Part shown: positions 13,301 to 21,953 of the stretch, one piece after another
How positions within the stretch are numbered: the stretch's first letter is position 1
Layout: every line of letters begins with the position of its first letter
DNA from: Bifidobacterium sp. 7101
GTDB taxonomy: Bacteria; Actinomycetota; Actinomycetes; Actinomycetales; Bifidobacteriaceae
Direction: 5' to 3'
Assembly: GCF_000499285.1 (NCBI RefSeq)
Contig: NZ_AWUN01000002.1
Coordinates: 248,001-312,000 of the forward strand
Length of the DNA stretch: 64,000 nucleotides
Made by a program: the position numbers and the translations under genes
The notes under the pieces: generated by a model
Told to the model about the DNA's origin: nothing
Database searches by the model: none
What the model saw: only the letters and a program-made list of their open reading frames with translations

Positions 13301-14121
13301 GCCAGCTGGGCGATCCCACCCTGCCGGTCAAGGCTGACGGCGCCAACCCCACGCCGTCTGCGGTTCAAGGACTGACGGGCGAGATGAGCGCCATCAGCGC
13401 CGGAGACCATCAGGCTCTGGCCCTGGATTCCCAGGGACGCATCTGGACCTGGGGACAGGTCAAAGGTGAGAGCAAGAAAGTCCCCGCCCTATTGGCCCTT
13501 CCCGACGGACTGCCGACGGGGTTTGCCATCACGCAGATCAGCGCCGGCACCGGAGCATCCTCTGCTCTGGGTTCCGACGGGCGGATTCTGACCTGGAGCA
13601 ATGCCGCAGAGAGCGCAGATCCCACATTCTTGGCCGAACCCAAGGACGTGCCTGGAGATTTCAGGTTCACTGCCGTCAGCACGGGTGACTCGAGCTCATT
13701 GGCCCTGGGCTCTGACGGTCTGGCCTACGGATGGGGCGCCGACGATGCCGGCCAGCTGGGCGATGACCAGTCCGGACCGGACCTGAACAGCAAGACACCA
13801 CAGGCTGTCGTGATCAGAAGTCTGGTTAAGGCGGTCATCTTCGCCGGATTGTCTGCGGAGGGAACTCCGCAGTACCAGAATGGCACATGGTTGGCACTCA
13901 CTCCACGCTACAGGCCCGGACAGGTGGACACCGTCATTCAATGGAGCCTGGTAGGCGTAGATCAAAAGGATCAAACCCTGCCTTACACCTATGACCAGTT
14001 GGCCGTACTGCCCCTGACCGGCAGCACCGGCATGGTCCTGCTGGTCTTAGCCGGCTTGCTGGCCATGGGTGCGGCCATGGCTGCCAGATTCCAGCGGCGG
14101 GAGAAGAGGATGGCAGTATGA
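10366..14121 (+). CDS. RCC1-repeat / InlB B-repeat LPXTG surface protein
   Basis: The ATG at 10366 is chosen because GGGGGAGGA lies 10 bases upstream; a TTG at 10297 is in frame but lacks a good site. The protein has 1251 residues: a signal peptide (MKMVRSRRVTLLVSLCCVLVAC...), a long Ser/Pro/Gly linker to about residue 125, and two modules. Each has a B-repeat (about 10744-10930 and 12418-12610), a GGT.VTLTPP-like strand, seven RCC1 blades (about 11032-12170 and 12709-13760) and a TIG-like tail. LPLTG (14008-14022), a hydrophobic segment and RFQRREKR follow. Some blades are degenerate (blade 3 of module 1 reads TCGDGESG; blades 5-6 of module 2 lose the GQLG motif). No long homopolymer is present, so unlike its neighbour it should be constitutively in frame. 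TTGACA at 10257 may be its -35 box, with no convincing -10. Confidence 0.9.
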   Translation: MKMVRSRRVTLLVSLCCVLVACSMLGLQFGQAAPEANETAVATQGNGAIGTGTNTPGQIPSVSPGPSSSPSGMPTLSNGSGAVATGKSAPAASTSPTSPSSPSPGATGSSDPTPTAASPSNTTSHTVTFDYNMQSATPTTSTVADGAQVARPSPDPTRRGFVLEGWFAGKVAYDFSAPVHADLTLKAKWARADQTWTMQPQEGPESGGTGVTLTPPPPSGVRFSQVSAGIRFSLALGSDGNVYAWGFNRAGQLGDGTIVDRSTPIRVPRPEEVRNDKDFRFVSVNAGQFFSMALDNHGTLWSWGYNYLKTLGNPNVADSGMHNYSEYPVKVMLPEGAPAGFTYKAVNGNYTHILAIGSDGNVYAWGTCGDGESGRDDCTGICDYRPNLIKGFDQNHKIIAVQTGLDYSTALDDAGTVWSWGSNLFHQLDPSAGAAVGNYKPIKIHGLDKVHVVAIADGFENTLALDDQGRVWTWGMNETGQIGNGSSASKTDVFKDPVQVSFPQGTRITAITGGGNYHLSHAMALDSNGDIWTWGDNSYGQMGDGKTPAADSPQTTPERLEDPKLAGRHWISIDAGEEYNLAICDDGQTYSWGRDTQGQLGQGTSGDTGHNRPSAVAFPWPAKLTGLQFDTTDITTGMKAQKNGTWTATTPPHAPGLVDVTLTWTLNDQEQTQVHLPFRYLSGGVTVTFQSESDSPAPPSQSLEAGERAVRPSADPTKVGYRFDGWFLGKTAYDFSKPVTSSMTLKAHWSPESQNWTMTPDHGTEMGGTKITLTPPALRGIRFSQVSAGSHWSLALGSDGMAYAWGKNNNGQLGNANIPKGNASTMPVRVDMPENAETDFVFTQVSAGGDYGLALGSDGKVYAWGNNDVGQLGDSTLDAQSRPHLVPGLPAKIQSISAGGGHALALDSQGRVWSWGANQYGQLGLDNAGGDAVSPDGRTSPAMVTGIPTTTTAISAGSRYSLAMTVDGQVYAWGSNDSGQLGDPTLPVKADGANPTPSAVQGLTGEMSAISAGDHQALALDSQGRIWTWGQVKGESKKVPALLALPDGLPTGFAITQISAGTGASSALGSDGRILTWSNAAESADPTFLAEPKDVPGDFRFTAVSTGDSSSLALGSDGLAYGWGADDAGQLGDDQSGPDLNSKTPQAVVIRSLVKAVIFAGLSAEGTPQYQNGTWLALTPRYRPGQVDTVIQWSLVGVDQKDQTLPYTYDQLAVLPLTGSTGMVLLVLAGLLAMGAAMAARFQRREKRMAV

Positions 14122-14214
14122 CAGAATGGCGACGATACTATGAAAAACCAGGGCCGACAGGTTTCGAATGGATCATCGTCCTAAACGGCTGTCTTGTTTC
14201 GTAGCTGCCTATGC

Positions 14215-14256
14215 ATTGGGCCCCATCCGTTAACTGAATCGCGGATGGGGCCCAAT
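14215..14256. terminator. Strong bidirectional terminator
   Basis: A perfect 15-bp stem (ATTGGGCCCCATCCG / CGGATGGGGCCCAAT) with a 12-base loop lies between the third surface-protein gene and rho, which converge on it. It can end transcription from both sides. Confidence 0.8.
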
Positions 14257-14281
14257 AAACGTGTCAGGCGTCAGACCCGAG

Positions 14282-16171
14282 TCACTTCTGAGCCAGCATG
14301 GACTGGTTGATGGCCGCCAGGAAGTCCCGGTTGGTGGCGGTCTTCTTCAGCCTGGGCACCAGGGTCTGGTAGGCCTGCTCGGTCTCCATGCCGCCCAGGA
14401 GGCGACGCAACCGGTAAACCACGGCCAGCTCCTCGGGAGCAGTGATCAGCTCCTCGCGCCGGGTGCCGGAGGCATTGATGTCGATGGCGGGGAACATGCG
14501 CTTGTCGGCCAGATCCCTGGTCAGCCTCAGCTCCATGTTGCCGGTGCCCTTGAACTCCTCGAAGATGACCTCATCCATCTTGGACCCGGTCTCCACCAGA
14601 GCCGAAGAGATGATGGTCAGGGAGCCACCGTTCTCGATGTTGCGGGCGGCGCCGAAGAAACGCTTGGGCGGATAGAGGGCCTGTGCGTCCACACCGCCGG
14701 AGAGGATACGGCCGGAGGCGGGAGCCGAAATGTTGTAGGCACGTGCCAGGCGGGTCATGGAATCCAGAAGGACCACCACATCCTGCCCCAGCTCCACCAG
14801 GCGCTTGGCCCGTTCGATGGCCAGCTCGGCCACGGTGGTGTGATCGCTGGCGGGACGGTCGAAGGTGGAGGAAATGACCTCGCCCTGGACCGTGCGCTCC
14901 ATGTCGGTGACCTCCTCGGGCCGCTCATCCACCAGGACCACCATCAGGTGCACCTCAGGATTATTGGCGGTGATGGAGTTGGCGATGGACTGCAGGGTCA
15001 GGGTCTTGCCGGCCTTGGGCGGCGAAACAATCAGACCGCGCTGACCCTTGCCGATGGGAGCGACGATGTCGATCAGACGACCGGTGATGTTCTTGGGCTG
15101 GGTCTCCATCCGCATGCGCTCCTGCGGGTAGAGAGGGGTCAGCTTGTTGAAGTGGGGCCGCCCTGCGGCATCCTCCACGCTCATGCCGTTGATGGTGTCG
15201 ATGGCCTGCAGGGGGACGAACTTCTGTCGCTGGTTGCGGTGTTCGCCCTCGCGAGGGGGACGGATGGAACCGTGTACAGCATCGCCCTTGCGCAGACCGT
15301 ACTTCTTGACCTGGCCCATGGAGATGTAGACGTCGTTGGGACCAGGCAGGTAGCCGGAAGTGCGCACAAAGGCGTAGGAGTCCAGCACATCCACAATGCC
15401 TGCCACGGGGACCAGATCCTCGGGCTTGAAGTTCTCCCTGGGCTCATAGTCACGATCCCGGCCGTTGCTGCGATGGTTGTTGCGGTTGCGTCGGTCATTG
15501 CGGTCGTTGCGATCACCACGGTTCCGGCGATCATAGCCGTTATGGCGGTAGTCACGCCCTTCATCGCCGCGATCCTCGTAGCTGCGCCGACGGGGCCGAT
15601 CATTGCGTGAGGGCAGGGCTGCCAGAATATCGTCCAAATTGCGCACTGAACCGGAGCTGGAGCCTTCGCGCTCCTCGCCATGCTCGCGCTCGTTCCGGCC
15701 ACGGTTGGTGTGGGAGCCTCGGGCTGAATCCGTGTTGCGGTGACGGCGACGGGATATGACCACATTCTCCTCGTCGGCCACGGTATGGGGGAAGCGGTTC
15801 CGGTGCTCGCTATGGCCGCTCTTATGATCGTCAATACCCAAAACATCGAAGAGGTCGCCGACAGGACGATCGTCCTTGGATTCCTCGGATTCCTTGGTAT
15901 CCGTGGTCTCCTGTCCGCCTTCCGAAGAGGACTTCTCCTCCTGCTTTGTCGGCTGCTGATTGGCGGCCTGGCCCTCCTTGGCCACGGCGGCCGCAGCCTT
16001 GGGCTTACCAACGGTTACTCCCTCAGGGGCCTTGCCGCCCGAGCGTGCCGCCTCGATCGTCTCGATCAGGACAGGCTTGCGCATGCCGGAAATACCGCGC
16101 AACCCCAGCTGCCTGGCCAATTCCTTGAGTTCGGGCAGCTTCATGGAATGAATATCTTGGCTTGTTGCCAC
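14282..16171 (-). CDS. rho: Transcription termination factor Rho
   Basis: Rho is a hexameric RNA-dependent ATPase that releases RNA polymerase. The 629-residue protein has the N-terminal helical domain ([20 protein letters not shown]). A long disordered insert rich in Arg, Asn and Asp (residues about 60-245) follows, then the cold-shock-like RNA-binding domain ([20 protein letters not shown]), and then the RecA-like motor with Walker [26 protein letters not shown] and [11 protein letters not shown]. The Q-loop/R-loop region reads [20 protein letters not shown]. It is about 200 residues longer than E. coli Rho because of the insert, which is usual in high-GC Gram-positives. The start is GTG at 16171, with AAAGG 10 bases upstream; an internal ATG at 16144 is an alternative. 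Confidence 0.96.
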   Translation of the reverse strand: MATSQDIHSMKLPELKELARQLGLRGISGMRKPVLIETIEAARSGGKAPEGVTVGKPKAAAAVAKEGQAANQQPTKQEEKSSSEGGQETTDTKESEESKDDRPVGDLFDVLGIDDHKSGHSEHRNRFPHTVADEENVVISRRRHRNTDSARGSHTNRGRNEREHGEEREGSSSGSVRNLDDILAALPSRNDRPRRRSYEDRGDEGRDYRHNGYDRRNRGDRNDRNDRRNRNNHRSNGRDRDYEPRENFKPEDLVPVAGIVDVLDSYAFVRTSGYLPGPNDVYISMGQVKKYGLRKGDAVHGSIRPPREGEHRNQRQKFVPLQAIDTINGMSVEDAAGRPHFNKLTPLYPQERMRMETQPKNITGRLIDIVAPIGKGQRGLIVSPPKAGKTLTLQSIANSITANNPEVHLMVVLVDERPEEVTDMERTVQGEVISSTFDRPASDHTTVAELAIERAKRLVELGQDVVVLLDSMTRLARAYNISAPASGRILSGGVDAQALYPPKRFFGAARNIENGGSLTIISSALVETGSKMDEVIFEEFKGTGNMELRLTRDLADKRMFPAIDINASGTRREELITAPEELAVVYRLRRLLGGMETEQAYQTLVPRLKKTATNRDFLAAINQSMLAQK

Positions 16172-16366
16172 TGTTGTAATGCCTTTCCTTCGCTATACCT
16201 AATTAGGCTAGGCAAATAGCTTGAGAATAGTGCGGGGGTACCGCTCATGAAAATTCGATGCCGACTCGGCTTATCGAACTTCCATAAGCCTACAACGTGC
16301 GGCCGACCGGTGCAAGAATCGGCCTGCGTGTCCAAAAATTCATGGGTAAACCTCTAGACTGGGCAT

Positions 16367-17029
16367 ATGAATGACCGATCATCTCTGCGTGAGCAACGGC
16401 GGAGCGAATTCGTAACCACCGCCATGCGGGTCTTCGACCGGAAAGGCGCTGCAAACACCTCCCTGCGTGACGTAATCCACGCCATGAACCACGGCAAGGG
16501 CGTGGGCATGAGCGTTTTCTATTACTACTTCAAATCCAAGGACGACCTGATAGATGCCTGCGTGCGCACCTATCTGGCCTCCTACGTGGACAATGTGGTC
16601 GACATTCTGAAGGATCCCGATCTGAGCGTTCAAGAGGCGCTGGACGACATATGCCCGCATCTGATAAGGGCCATCTGGAAGATGGATGTCATCTTCGCTG
16701 ATAAGGCCAACTGGTACAACTATCTGAGCACCAACAGCAATGTGATGGAGGGCTTCGTCAGACAGATCATCGACCCTTTGACCAAGGCCCTGGACCGCTG
16801 GCTGGATCGGGACGACCTGCCTCAGACCCAGCTGATCCAAACAGCCGGCACCCGCACTGTGGCCTGGCTGATGGCCGACGGGCTCTCGTCCATCGTCAGC
16901 AATGGCAGAGGGGCGGCAGGCCACCCACAGATCAGAGAGGTGGTCCGCCAACGGGTCCGCGAGAGCGTGGCCTTCTTCTCGCAGCTATTGGGCCTGCCTC
17001 TGAAGGCACCGGCCATCGCCCTGTCATAA
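16367..17029 (+). CDS. TetR/AcrR-family transcriptional regulator
   Basis: This 220-residue protein has an N-terminal helix-turn-helix of the TetR type (RRSEFVTTAMRVFDRKGAAN, then TSLRDVIHAM, then VGMSVFYYYFKSKDDLIDAC). A helical ligand-binding domain without a recognised signature follows. It is transcribed away from rho and converges on the FAD oxidoreductase gene, so its target is not obvious from context; it may control itself or a distant gene. The start at 16367 agrees with the usual distance to the DNA-binding helix. Confidence 0.85.
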   Translation: MNDRSSLREQRRSEFVTTAMRVFDRKGAANTSLRDVIHAMNHGKGVGMSVFYYYFKSKDDLIDACVRTYLASYVDNVVDILKDPDLSVQEALDDICPHLIRAIWKMDVIFADKANWYNYLSTNSNVMEGFVRQIIDPLTKALDRWLDRDDLPQTQLIQTAGTRTVAWLMADGLSSIVSNGRGAAGHPQIREVVRQRVRESVAFFSQLLGLPLKAPAIALS

Positions 17030-17035
17030 ATGACA

Positions 17036-17063
17036 AAGCCCCCGACCCTGCAGTCGGAGGCTT
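17036..17063. terminator. Bidirectional terminator
   Basis: An 11-bp stem with one mismatch (AAGCCCCCGAC / GTCGGAGGCTT, loop CCTGCA) sits between the convergent TetR and FAD-oxidoreductase genes, 7 bases after the first stop codon. Confidence 0.65.
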
Positions 17064-17089
17064 GGAAGAAAACGAAGGCCGAGGTTTGC

Positions 17090-18679
17090 TTACTTCTCCT
17101 CGTGGTAGGACTTCTCGGTATTGACGTTCCAAACGTTGGTCTTGTCGTTACGCCCCGATTTGATGTTGGCCACGGCCTCCATGGATGTGGCCATGGAGTG
17201 GTCCTGGTTGTTGTAGTGGTGCTGCCCGTTGCGGCCCACGCAGTAGAGGTTGCCGAAGGAGTCCAGCCATTTGACCAGCTCAGGCATCTGGGCGTAAGTG
17301 TCGAAGTAGGCCGGGTAGGCCTTGACCACACGCTCCCGATGCGAGTCCAGCACGTCGGCAGGCCCGTTGATGATGCCCATCCGGGTCAGCTCCTTGATGG
17401 CGAAGTCGGTGGTCTCCTGATCGCTCATGCTCCAGAAGTCATCGCCCTCCTTGCAGAAGTACTCCAGGCCGATCCAGACAGTGCCGTCCACATTCTTGAC
17501 CATGTAGGGGCTCCAGTTGTTGAAGATCTGGATTCGGCCCATCTTGTAGCCGGGGTCCTGCACATAAATCCAGCAATCGGGAACGATGGGCGGATCGCCC
17601 AAGGTCTTGATGGAGGTGGTGTTGCGGATGCGCAGGTGGCGGACCAGCAGGCCAACGGTTACGAAGTCGCGGTAGGGCAGGCCCTGAGCCACCCTGACCA
17701 TTTCCTTGTCAGTGGAGGGCTCCTCGTGGGCAATGGCCTCCACCAGGTCCTTGATGGGCATGGAGGAGATGATCTGGTCAGCCTGCAAGGTCACATCCTT
17801 GCCATCAGCGTTGCGATAGACCACACCGGTCATGTGGCCGTCTTGCTGGGTCAATCCAATCACACGGGCATCGGTGATCACATGGACCCCATGCTCCACA
17901 TTGCGACGCTCCACGGTTTCCCAGAGCTGTCCTGGACCCAGCTTGGGGTACCAGAACTCCTCGATCAGGCTGGTTTCGACCTGATGGGCATCGCGCTTCT
18001 TGGGCAGCAGCTTCTGGAAGGCGTTCTTGAGCACGCCCATGATGCTGAGCCCCTTGACCCGCTGGGCGCCCCAGTCAGCGCTGATCTCGCGGGGGTGACG
18101 GCCCCAGAGCTTTTCGGTATAGCCCTCGAAGAACATGGAGTAGAGCTTGCGGCCGAACCGGTTGATGTAGAAGTTCTCCAGGTTGTCCTCAGGCAGCTTG
18201 TGGACGACGGACTTGAGATAGCTGAACCCGGCCTGCATGGTCAGCTTGAAGCCCATGGCCCTGAGAGTGTTGAGCGTCAAAGAGATGGGATAGTCGAAGA
18301 AATGGTGGTTCCAGTAAATCCTGGAGACGCGGTGACGCTTGAGCATGACCCGGTCAGTCTTCTCCGGGTCGGGACCGCCAGGCTCCAGGTCGTGGTGGCG
18401 GCCAAGTTTTTTATCGTCATAGGAGGGTGCGCCCTGCAGAGGCAGGACCTCCTTCCACCAGTCCATAATCCGGTCATCCTTGGAGAAGAACCGATGGCCG
18501 CCGATGTCCATGCGGTTGCCGTTGTGCCGGACCGTGCGGGAGATGCCGCCAAAAGCGTTGGTGGCCTCCAACACAGTGACGTCATAGCGCTCGTCGCCGC
18601 CGTCCTTGACCAGTTCCCATGCCGCTGTCAAGCCGGCGGGCCCTCCGCCGATGACAACCACGGACTGTTTGCGCTCCAT
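17090..18679 (-). CDS. NAD(P)/FAD-dependent oxidoreductase, UDP-galactopyranose-mutase-like
   Basis: The ATG at 18679 is preceded by AGGAGGT, so the 529-residue form beginning MERKQSVVVIGGGPAGLTAA is preferred to a longer upstream reading. The N-terminus is a Rossmann FAD-binding motif (GGGPAGLTAAWELV). It continues with VLEATNAFGGISRTV and the GGHRFFSK segment seen in amine-oxidase/protoporphyrinogen-oxidase-fold proteins of the COG1232 group. Members near polysaccharide genes are often labelled UDP-galactopyranose mutase, but this sequence differs clearly from the true glf in this window (57249-58427). Substrate is unknown; a role in cell-surface glycan or lipid metabolism is a guess. The gene is monocistronic, with the shared terminator at 17036-17063. 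Confidence 0.8.
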   Translation of the reverse strand: MERKQSVVVIGGGPAGLTAAWELVKDGGDERYDVTVLEATNAFGGISRTVRHNGNRMDIGGHRFFSKDDRIMDWWKEVLPLQGAPSYDDKKLGRHHDLEPGGPDPEKTDRVMLKRHRVSRIYWNHHFFDYPISLTLNTLRAMGFKLTMQAGFSYLKSVVHKLPEDNLENFYINRFGRKLYSMFFEGYTEKLWGRHPREISADWGAQRVKGLSIMGVLKNAFQKLLPKKRDAHQVETSLIEEFWYPKLGPGQLWETVERRNVEHGVHVITDARVIGLTQQDGHMTGVVYRNADGKDVTLQADQIISSMPIKDLVEAIAHEEPSTDKEMVRVAQGLPYRDFVTVGLLVRHLRIRNTTSIKTLGDPPIVPDCWIYVQDPGYKMGRIQIFNNWSPYMVKNVDGTVWIGLEYFCKEGDDFWSMSDQETTDFAIKELTRMGIINGPADVLDSHRERVVKAYPAYFDTYAQMPELVKWLDSFGNLYCVGRNGQHHYNNQDHSMATSMEAVANIKSGRNDKTNVWNVNTEKSYHEEK

Positions 18680-18817
18680 GCCAACCTCCTGAAAACCGTA
18701 TGAAATCATCACCACTGTACCCGGCTCGTCCCCAGTCAGATGCTGCCGAGCGACTTCCCACACGAATTCCCGCCATTGCGTGGAACAAACGTGATGATGC
18801 TCGCCCCTGGGCGATGT

Positions 18818-19132
18818 TTAGCCCAACGCATCGGGGATGTCGATGTCTGTCTTCTGTACTTCTTCTACATTGACATCCTTGAAAGTGACGATGCGGACGT
18901 TCTTGACGAACCGGCTGGATCGGTAGACGTCCCAGACCCAGGCATCGGTCAGCCGAACGTCAAAGTAGACATCCTGCCCGGCGGATCGGACGTTGAAATC
19001 CACCTTGTTGGCCAGGTAGAACCGCCGCTCGGTCTCGACCACATAGGTGAACAGCTTGATCACGTCCCGGTATTCGCGATACAGGGCCAGTTCGGCGTTG
19101 GTCTCGTAGTTGTCGAGATCCTCAGCACTCAT
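18818..19132 (-). CDS. DUF2469 family protein
   Basis: This small conserved actinobacterial protein (104 residues) begins MSAEDLDNYETNAELALYRE and contains the family core YVVETERRFYLANKVDF and VYFDVRLTDAWVWDVYR. Its biochemical role is unknown. Its start codon overlaps the stop of the upstream GNAT gene by four bases (ATGA), so the two are translationally coupled. Confidence 0.9.
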   Translation of the reverse strand: MSAEDLDNYETNAELALYREYRDVIKLFTYVVETERRFYLANKVDFNVRSAGQDVYFDVRLTDAWVWDVYRSSRFVKNVRIVTFKDVNVEEVQKTDIDIPDALG

Positions 19133-20295
19133 CGACTACCTCCATTCGCGCGATCACGGCCATGGCCAAGCGTACGCCACCAGGCACGCTTGGATCGCTT
19201 GGTCTCGGTCGACCCATAGGCCCAATCCGACGCCGTATGCTCCTCATCAGACTGCTCGGCAGCGGATTCTGCGGAAGCAGACTCCTCCCCCGCATCCTCG
19301 GCGTTCGTCTGACCAAGGCCCACCTTCTCATCATGTCTGCTCTTGGGTCTTGCATGGCCATCGGCAGATTTCTCTGAATGTGAACCACTCTTCGGGGTCA
19401 GATTAGCCTGGTCGTCTGATGGCTGCGAATCCTGAACCACTGGAGTGGACTCCTCAGACTTGGCTTCGCTGATACCGCCATCCTCATCCGCGGCGTATCC
19501 ATGTGCAACAAGGGCTTCAGCCACACCGGGATTTTCACGGATGACATGCATGCCGAAAGCATTCAAAGAACGGATGGGATCATACTCGTCGACCAGAGCA
19601 TCCATGACGATCTGATCCTGATACTTGCCGTTCTCGGCATCCCAGAGGGCATCACGGGAGGTGCCTGAGATCATGAATCCAAGGGACTGATAGACGGAGA
19701 TTGAGCGTGTGTTTTTCTCTGGTACAGCCACCCAGATCCGGTGCAGGCCCAGACCCGTAGGAGCAGCCGCGTACCCGTAGGTCATGATTCTAGGCATGGC
19801 ATCCCGGGAGTAGCCGCGCCCGCGGAAATGTCTGCCCAGAACCACCTGGATCCTGGCCGAGCGGGACCAGCCGTCCACATCAATCAGGAAGATCATGCCA
19901 ATGACCCCTTTGGTGGCATCGGCATCGGGCGAGCCGTCCTGGTCAGTGTCCGCATCAGTGACCATGGCCCAGGCCAGGGTGCGGCGGGACTCGGGATCGC
20001 CCACGCCCGAATCACGGGCAGCCAGACCCTTGGACCAGGCCACCGACCGACGCACCCAGGCGTTGACCACTGCTCGTTCGGCGTTAGGTCCCTTGCCGGT
20101 GATGCCAGTGGAATTGTAGAAGGCCTCCAGCTGGTCCATTGCCGTCAGATCGGCGATGACAGCCGGCCGCAGGTGCAACATTTCGCCCCTGATATAGGGG
20201 ATCTCAATCCGATCGGGCAGCTGTCTGTTCGCCGCATCTTCGGATCCCTCGGATTGCGTTTGCGGTCGGTCATTGCCCCTGCCGCTCATAGACAT
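19129..20295 (-). CDS. GNAT-family N-acetyltransferase with long disordered C-terminal tail
   Basis: The start is placed at ATG 20295, preceded by GGAGGTG at a 5-base spacing; an ATG at 20331 lacks such a site. The first roughly 240 of 388 residues form a RimJ/RimL-like GNAT domain: YIRGEMLHLRPAVIADL, the acetyl-CoA-binding region VVLGRHFRGRGYSRDAM, and the late segment VPEKNTRSISVYQSLGF. It probably acetylates a protein or amino-sugar amine; the acceptor cannot be named. The last 150 residues are low-complexity, rich in Ser, Glu and Asp, and end in a basic KRSKRAWWRTLGHGRDRANG segment. It is coupled to the DUF2469 gene. Confidence 0.85.
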   Translation of the reverse strand: MSMSGRGNDRPQTQSEGSEDAANRQLPDRIEIPYIRGEMLHLRPAVIADLTAMDQLEAFYNSTGITGKGPNAERAVVNAWVRRSVAWSKGLAARDSGVGDPESRRTLAWAMVTDADTDQDGSPDADATKGVIGMIFLIDVDGWSRSARIQVVLGRHFRGRGYSRDAMPRIMTYGYAAAPTGLGLHRIWVAVPEKNTRSISVYQSLGFMISGTSRDALWDAENGKYQDQIVMDALVDEYDPIRSLNAFGMHVIRENPGVAEALVAHGYAADEDGGISEAKSEESTPVVQDSQPSDDQANLTPKSGSHSEKSADGHARPKSRHDEKVGLGQTNAEDAGEESASAESAAEQSDEEHTASDWAYGSTETKRSKRAWWRTLGHGRDRANGGSR

Positions 20296-20426
20296 CACGT
20301 CACCTCCATGATCGCCACCTTGCGATGGCAATCAATTGTAATCCCTCGCCCCTGGGAAAACCATGAGAAGCCGGGCAGGTCCGCCGGTCCGAACCCGCTG
20401 GAACCAGGCCGGCGGACCAGGTGCGG

Positions 20427-21929
20427 TCAGGACTTGGCGATGCGCTCCATGACGATCTTGCTGACCGCCTTGGCATCGGCCTGACCCTTGGTGGCCCGCA
20501 TGACCGCTCCGATAATAGCGCCCATGGGCTTCATATTGCCGCCCTTGAGTTTGGCCACGATGTCCGGGTTATCCTTGAGGGCCTGATCGACGGCTGCGTC
20601 CAGAGCCCCGTCATCCGAAACCACCTGATAGCCGTGTTTCTTGACGACCTCGGCTGGCTTGCCCTCGCCTGCCAACACGCCGGAGACGGTCTGCTTGGCC
20701 AGCTTGTCATTGAGCTTGCCGTCAGCAATCAGCTGCTCAACATCAGCGACATCCTGAGCCGAAATGGGCAGCTCCTGCAGGCTGACCCCGCGGGCGTTGG
20801 CTTCGCGCGAGATCTCGCCCAACCACCACTTGCGGGCTCCGGCAGCCGTGGCGCCGGCCTTGACCGTATCCTCGATCAGATCCACGGCATCGGCGTTGAC
20901 CGCGTCCTGCATCTGCCGGTCGGTGAAGTCCCACTCCTTCTTGAGGCGGGCGCGGCGTTCGCGCGGCATCTCAGGCATCTGGGCCTTGAGCTCCTCGATA
21001 TGGTCCTTGGTCACATGGACCATGACCAGGTCAGGATCGGGGAAGTAACGGTAATCATTGGCATCGGTCTTGACTCGGCCGCCGGCAGTGGTCTGCGTGG
21101 ACTCATCCCAGTGACGGGTCTCCTGCAGCACCTCCCCACCGGACTCCAGCAGGGCGGCCTGACGACGGATCTCGTAGGTCAGGGTCTTCTCGATGCCCTT
21201 GAAGGTGTTGACGTTCTTGGTCTCCGACCGGGTTCCCAGAGGGGCATCCGGCCCGGTGTGCAGGGAGACGTTGACGTCGGCACGCATGTTGCCCTGCTCC
21301 ATCCGGGCGTGGGAGATGCCCAGGGCGCGGACGATGTCGCGGATGGCCCGGACATAAGCCCCGGCCACCTCGGGGGTGCGTGCCCCAGCACCCTCGATGG
21401 GCTTGGTCACGATCTCAACCAGAGGAACACCGGCACGGTTGTAGTCCACCAAGGAGTGGTCGGCGCCTTCGATACGGCCATCGGCCCCACCCACGTGGGT
21501 GTTCTTGCCGGCATCGTCCTCCACATGGGCCCGCTCGATGGGCACACGGAAAATGCTGCCGTCGTCCAGCTCCACGTCCAGATAGCCCTCGCCATTCAGA
21601 GGCTTGTCATACTGGGAGATCTGATAGTCGCGGGGCATGTCCGGGTAGAAGTAGTTCTTCCTGGCGAACTGGCTCCACTCGTTGACCTTGCAGTGCAGGG
21701 CCAGGCCAAGCTTGACCGCATAATCGATGGCGGTCTTGTTGACTACGGGCAGGCTGCCGGGCAGACCCAGTGAGACCGGGGTCAGCTGGGTGTTGGGCTC
21801 GCCGCCGAACTCGATATGGGCCGGGCAGAAGAGCTTGGTATTGGTGCACAGCTCGACGTGGACCTCCAGGCCGAACACCGGGTCGTACTTGGCCACGGCA
21901 TCGGCATACTTCATTAGTTTTTCAGCCAT
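20427..21929 (-). CDS. gatB: Asp-tRNA(Asn)/Glu-tRNA(Gln) amidotransferase subunit B
   Basis: GatB binds the mischarged tRNA and activates it with ATP inside the GatCAB complex. The 500-residue protein starts with [21 protein letters not shown], has the family blocks [36 protein letters not shown] and [17 protein letters not shown], and ends with the tail domain ([18 protein letters not shown]). It is the last gene of gatC-gatA-gatB, 24 bases after gatA. Together these make Gln-tRNA(Gln) and/or Asn-tRNA(Asn), as is normal where the direct synthetases are missing. Confidence 0.97.
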   Translation of the reverse strand: MAEKLMKYADAVAKYDPVFGLEVHVELCTNTKLFCPAHIEFGGEPNTQLTPVSLGLPGSLPVVNKTAIDYAVKLGLALHCKVNEWSQFARKNYFYPDMPRDYQISQYDKPLNGEGYLDVELDDGSIFRVPIERAHVEDDAGKNTHVGGADGRIEGADHSLVDYNRAGVPLVEIVTKPIEGAGARTPEVAGAYVRAIRDIVRALGISHARMEQGNMRADVNVSLHTGPDAPLGTRSETKNVNTFKGIEKTLTYEIRRQAALLESGGEVLQETRHWDESTQTTAGGRVKTDANDYRYFPDPDLVMVHVTKDHIEELKAQMPEMPRERRARLKKEWDFTDRQMQDAVNADAVDLIEDTVKAGATAAGARKWWLGEISREANARGVSLQELPISAQDVADVEQLIADGKLNDKLAKQTVSGVLAGEGKPAEVVKKHGYQVVSDDGALDAAVDQALKDNPDIVAKLKGGNMKPMGAIIGAVMRATKGQADAKAVSKIVMERIAKS

Positions 21930-21953
21930 TGTGATTCCGTTTCCTTCCGATGC

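Noticed and set aside
14261-15610. Long open frame on the strand opposite rho
   Set aside because: It mirrors rho in codon phase, has no ribosome site and encodes low-complexity Gly/Leu/His-rich sequence. It is a shadow of a GC-rich gene.
17030-18703. 557-codon open frame opposite the FAD oxidoreductase
   Set aside because: The minus strand gives a clear FAD enzyme with a strong ribosome site; the plus frame has no recognisable domain.
20378-20418. Terminator after gatB
   Set aside because: A 10-bp inverted repeat (GGTCCGCCGG / CCGGCGGACC) is present, but the loop is 21 bases and no T-run follows, so the call is too weak.
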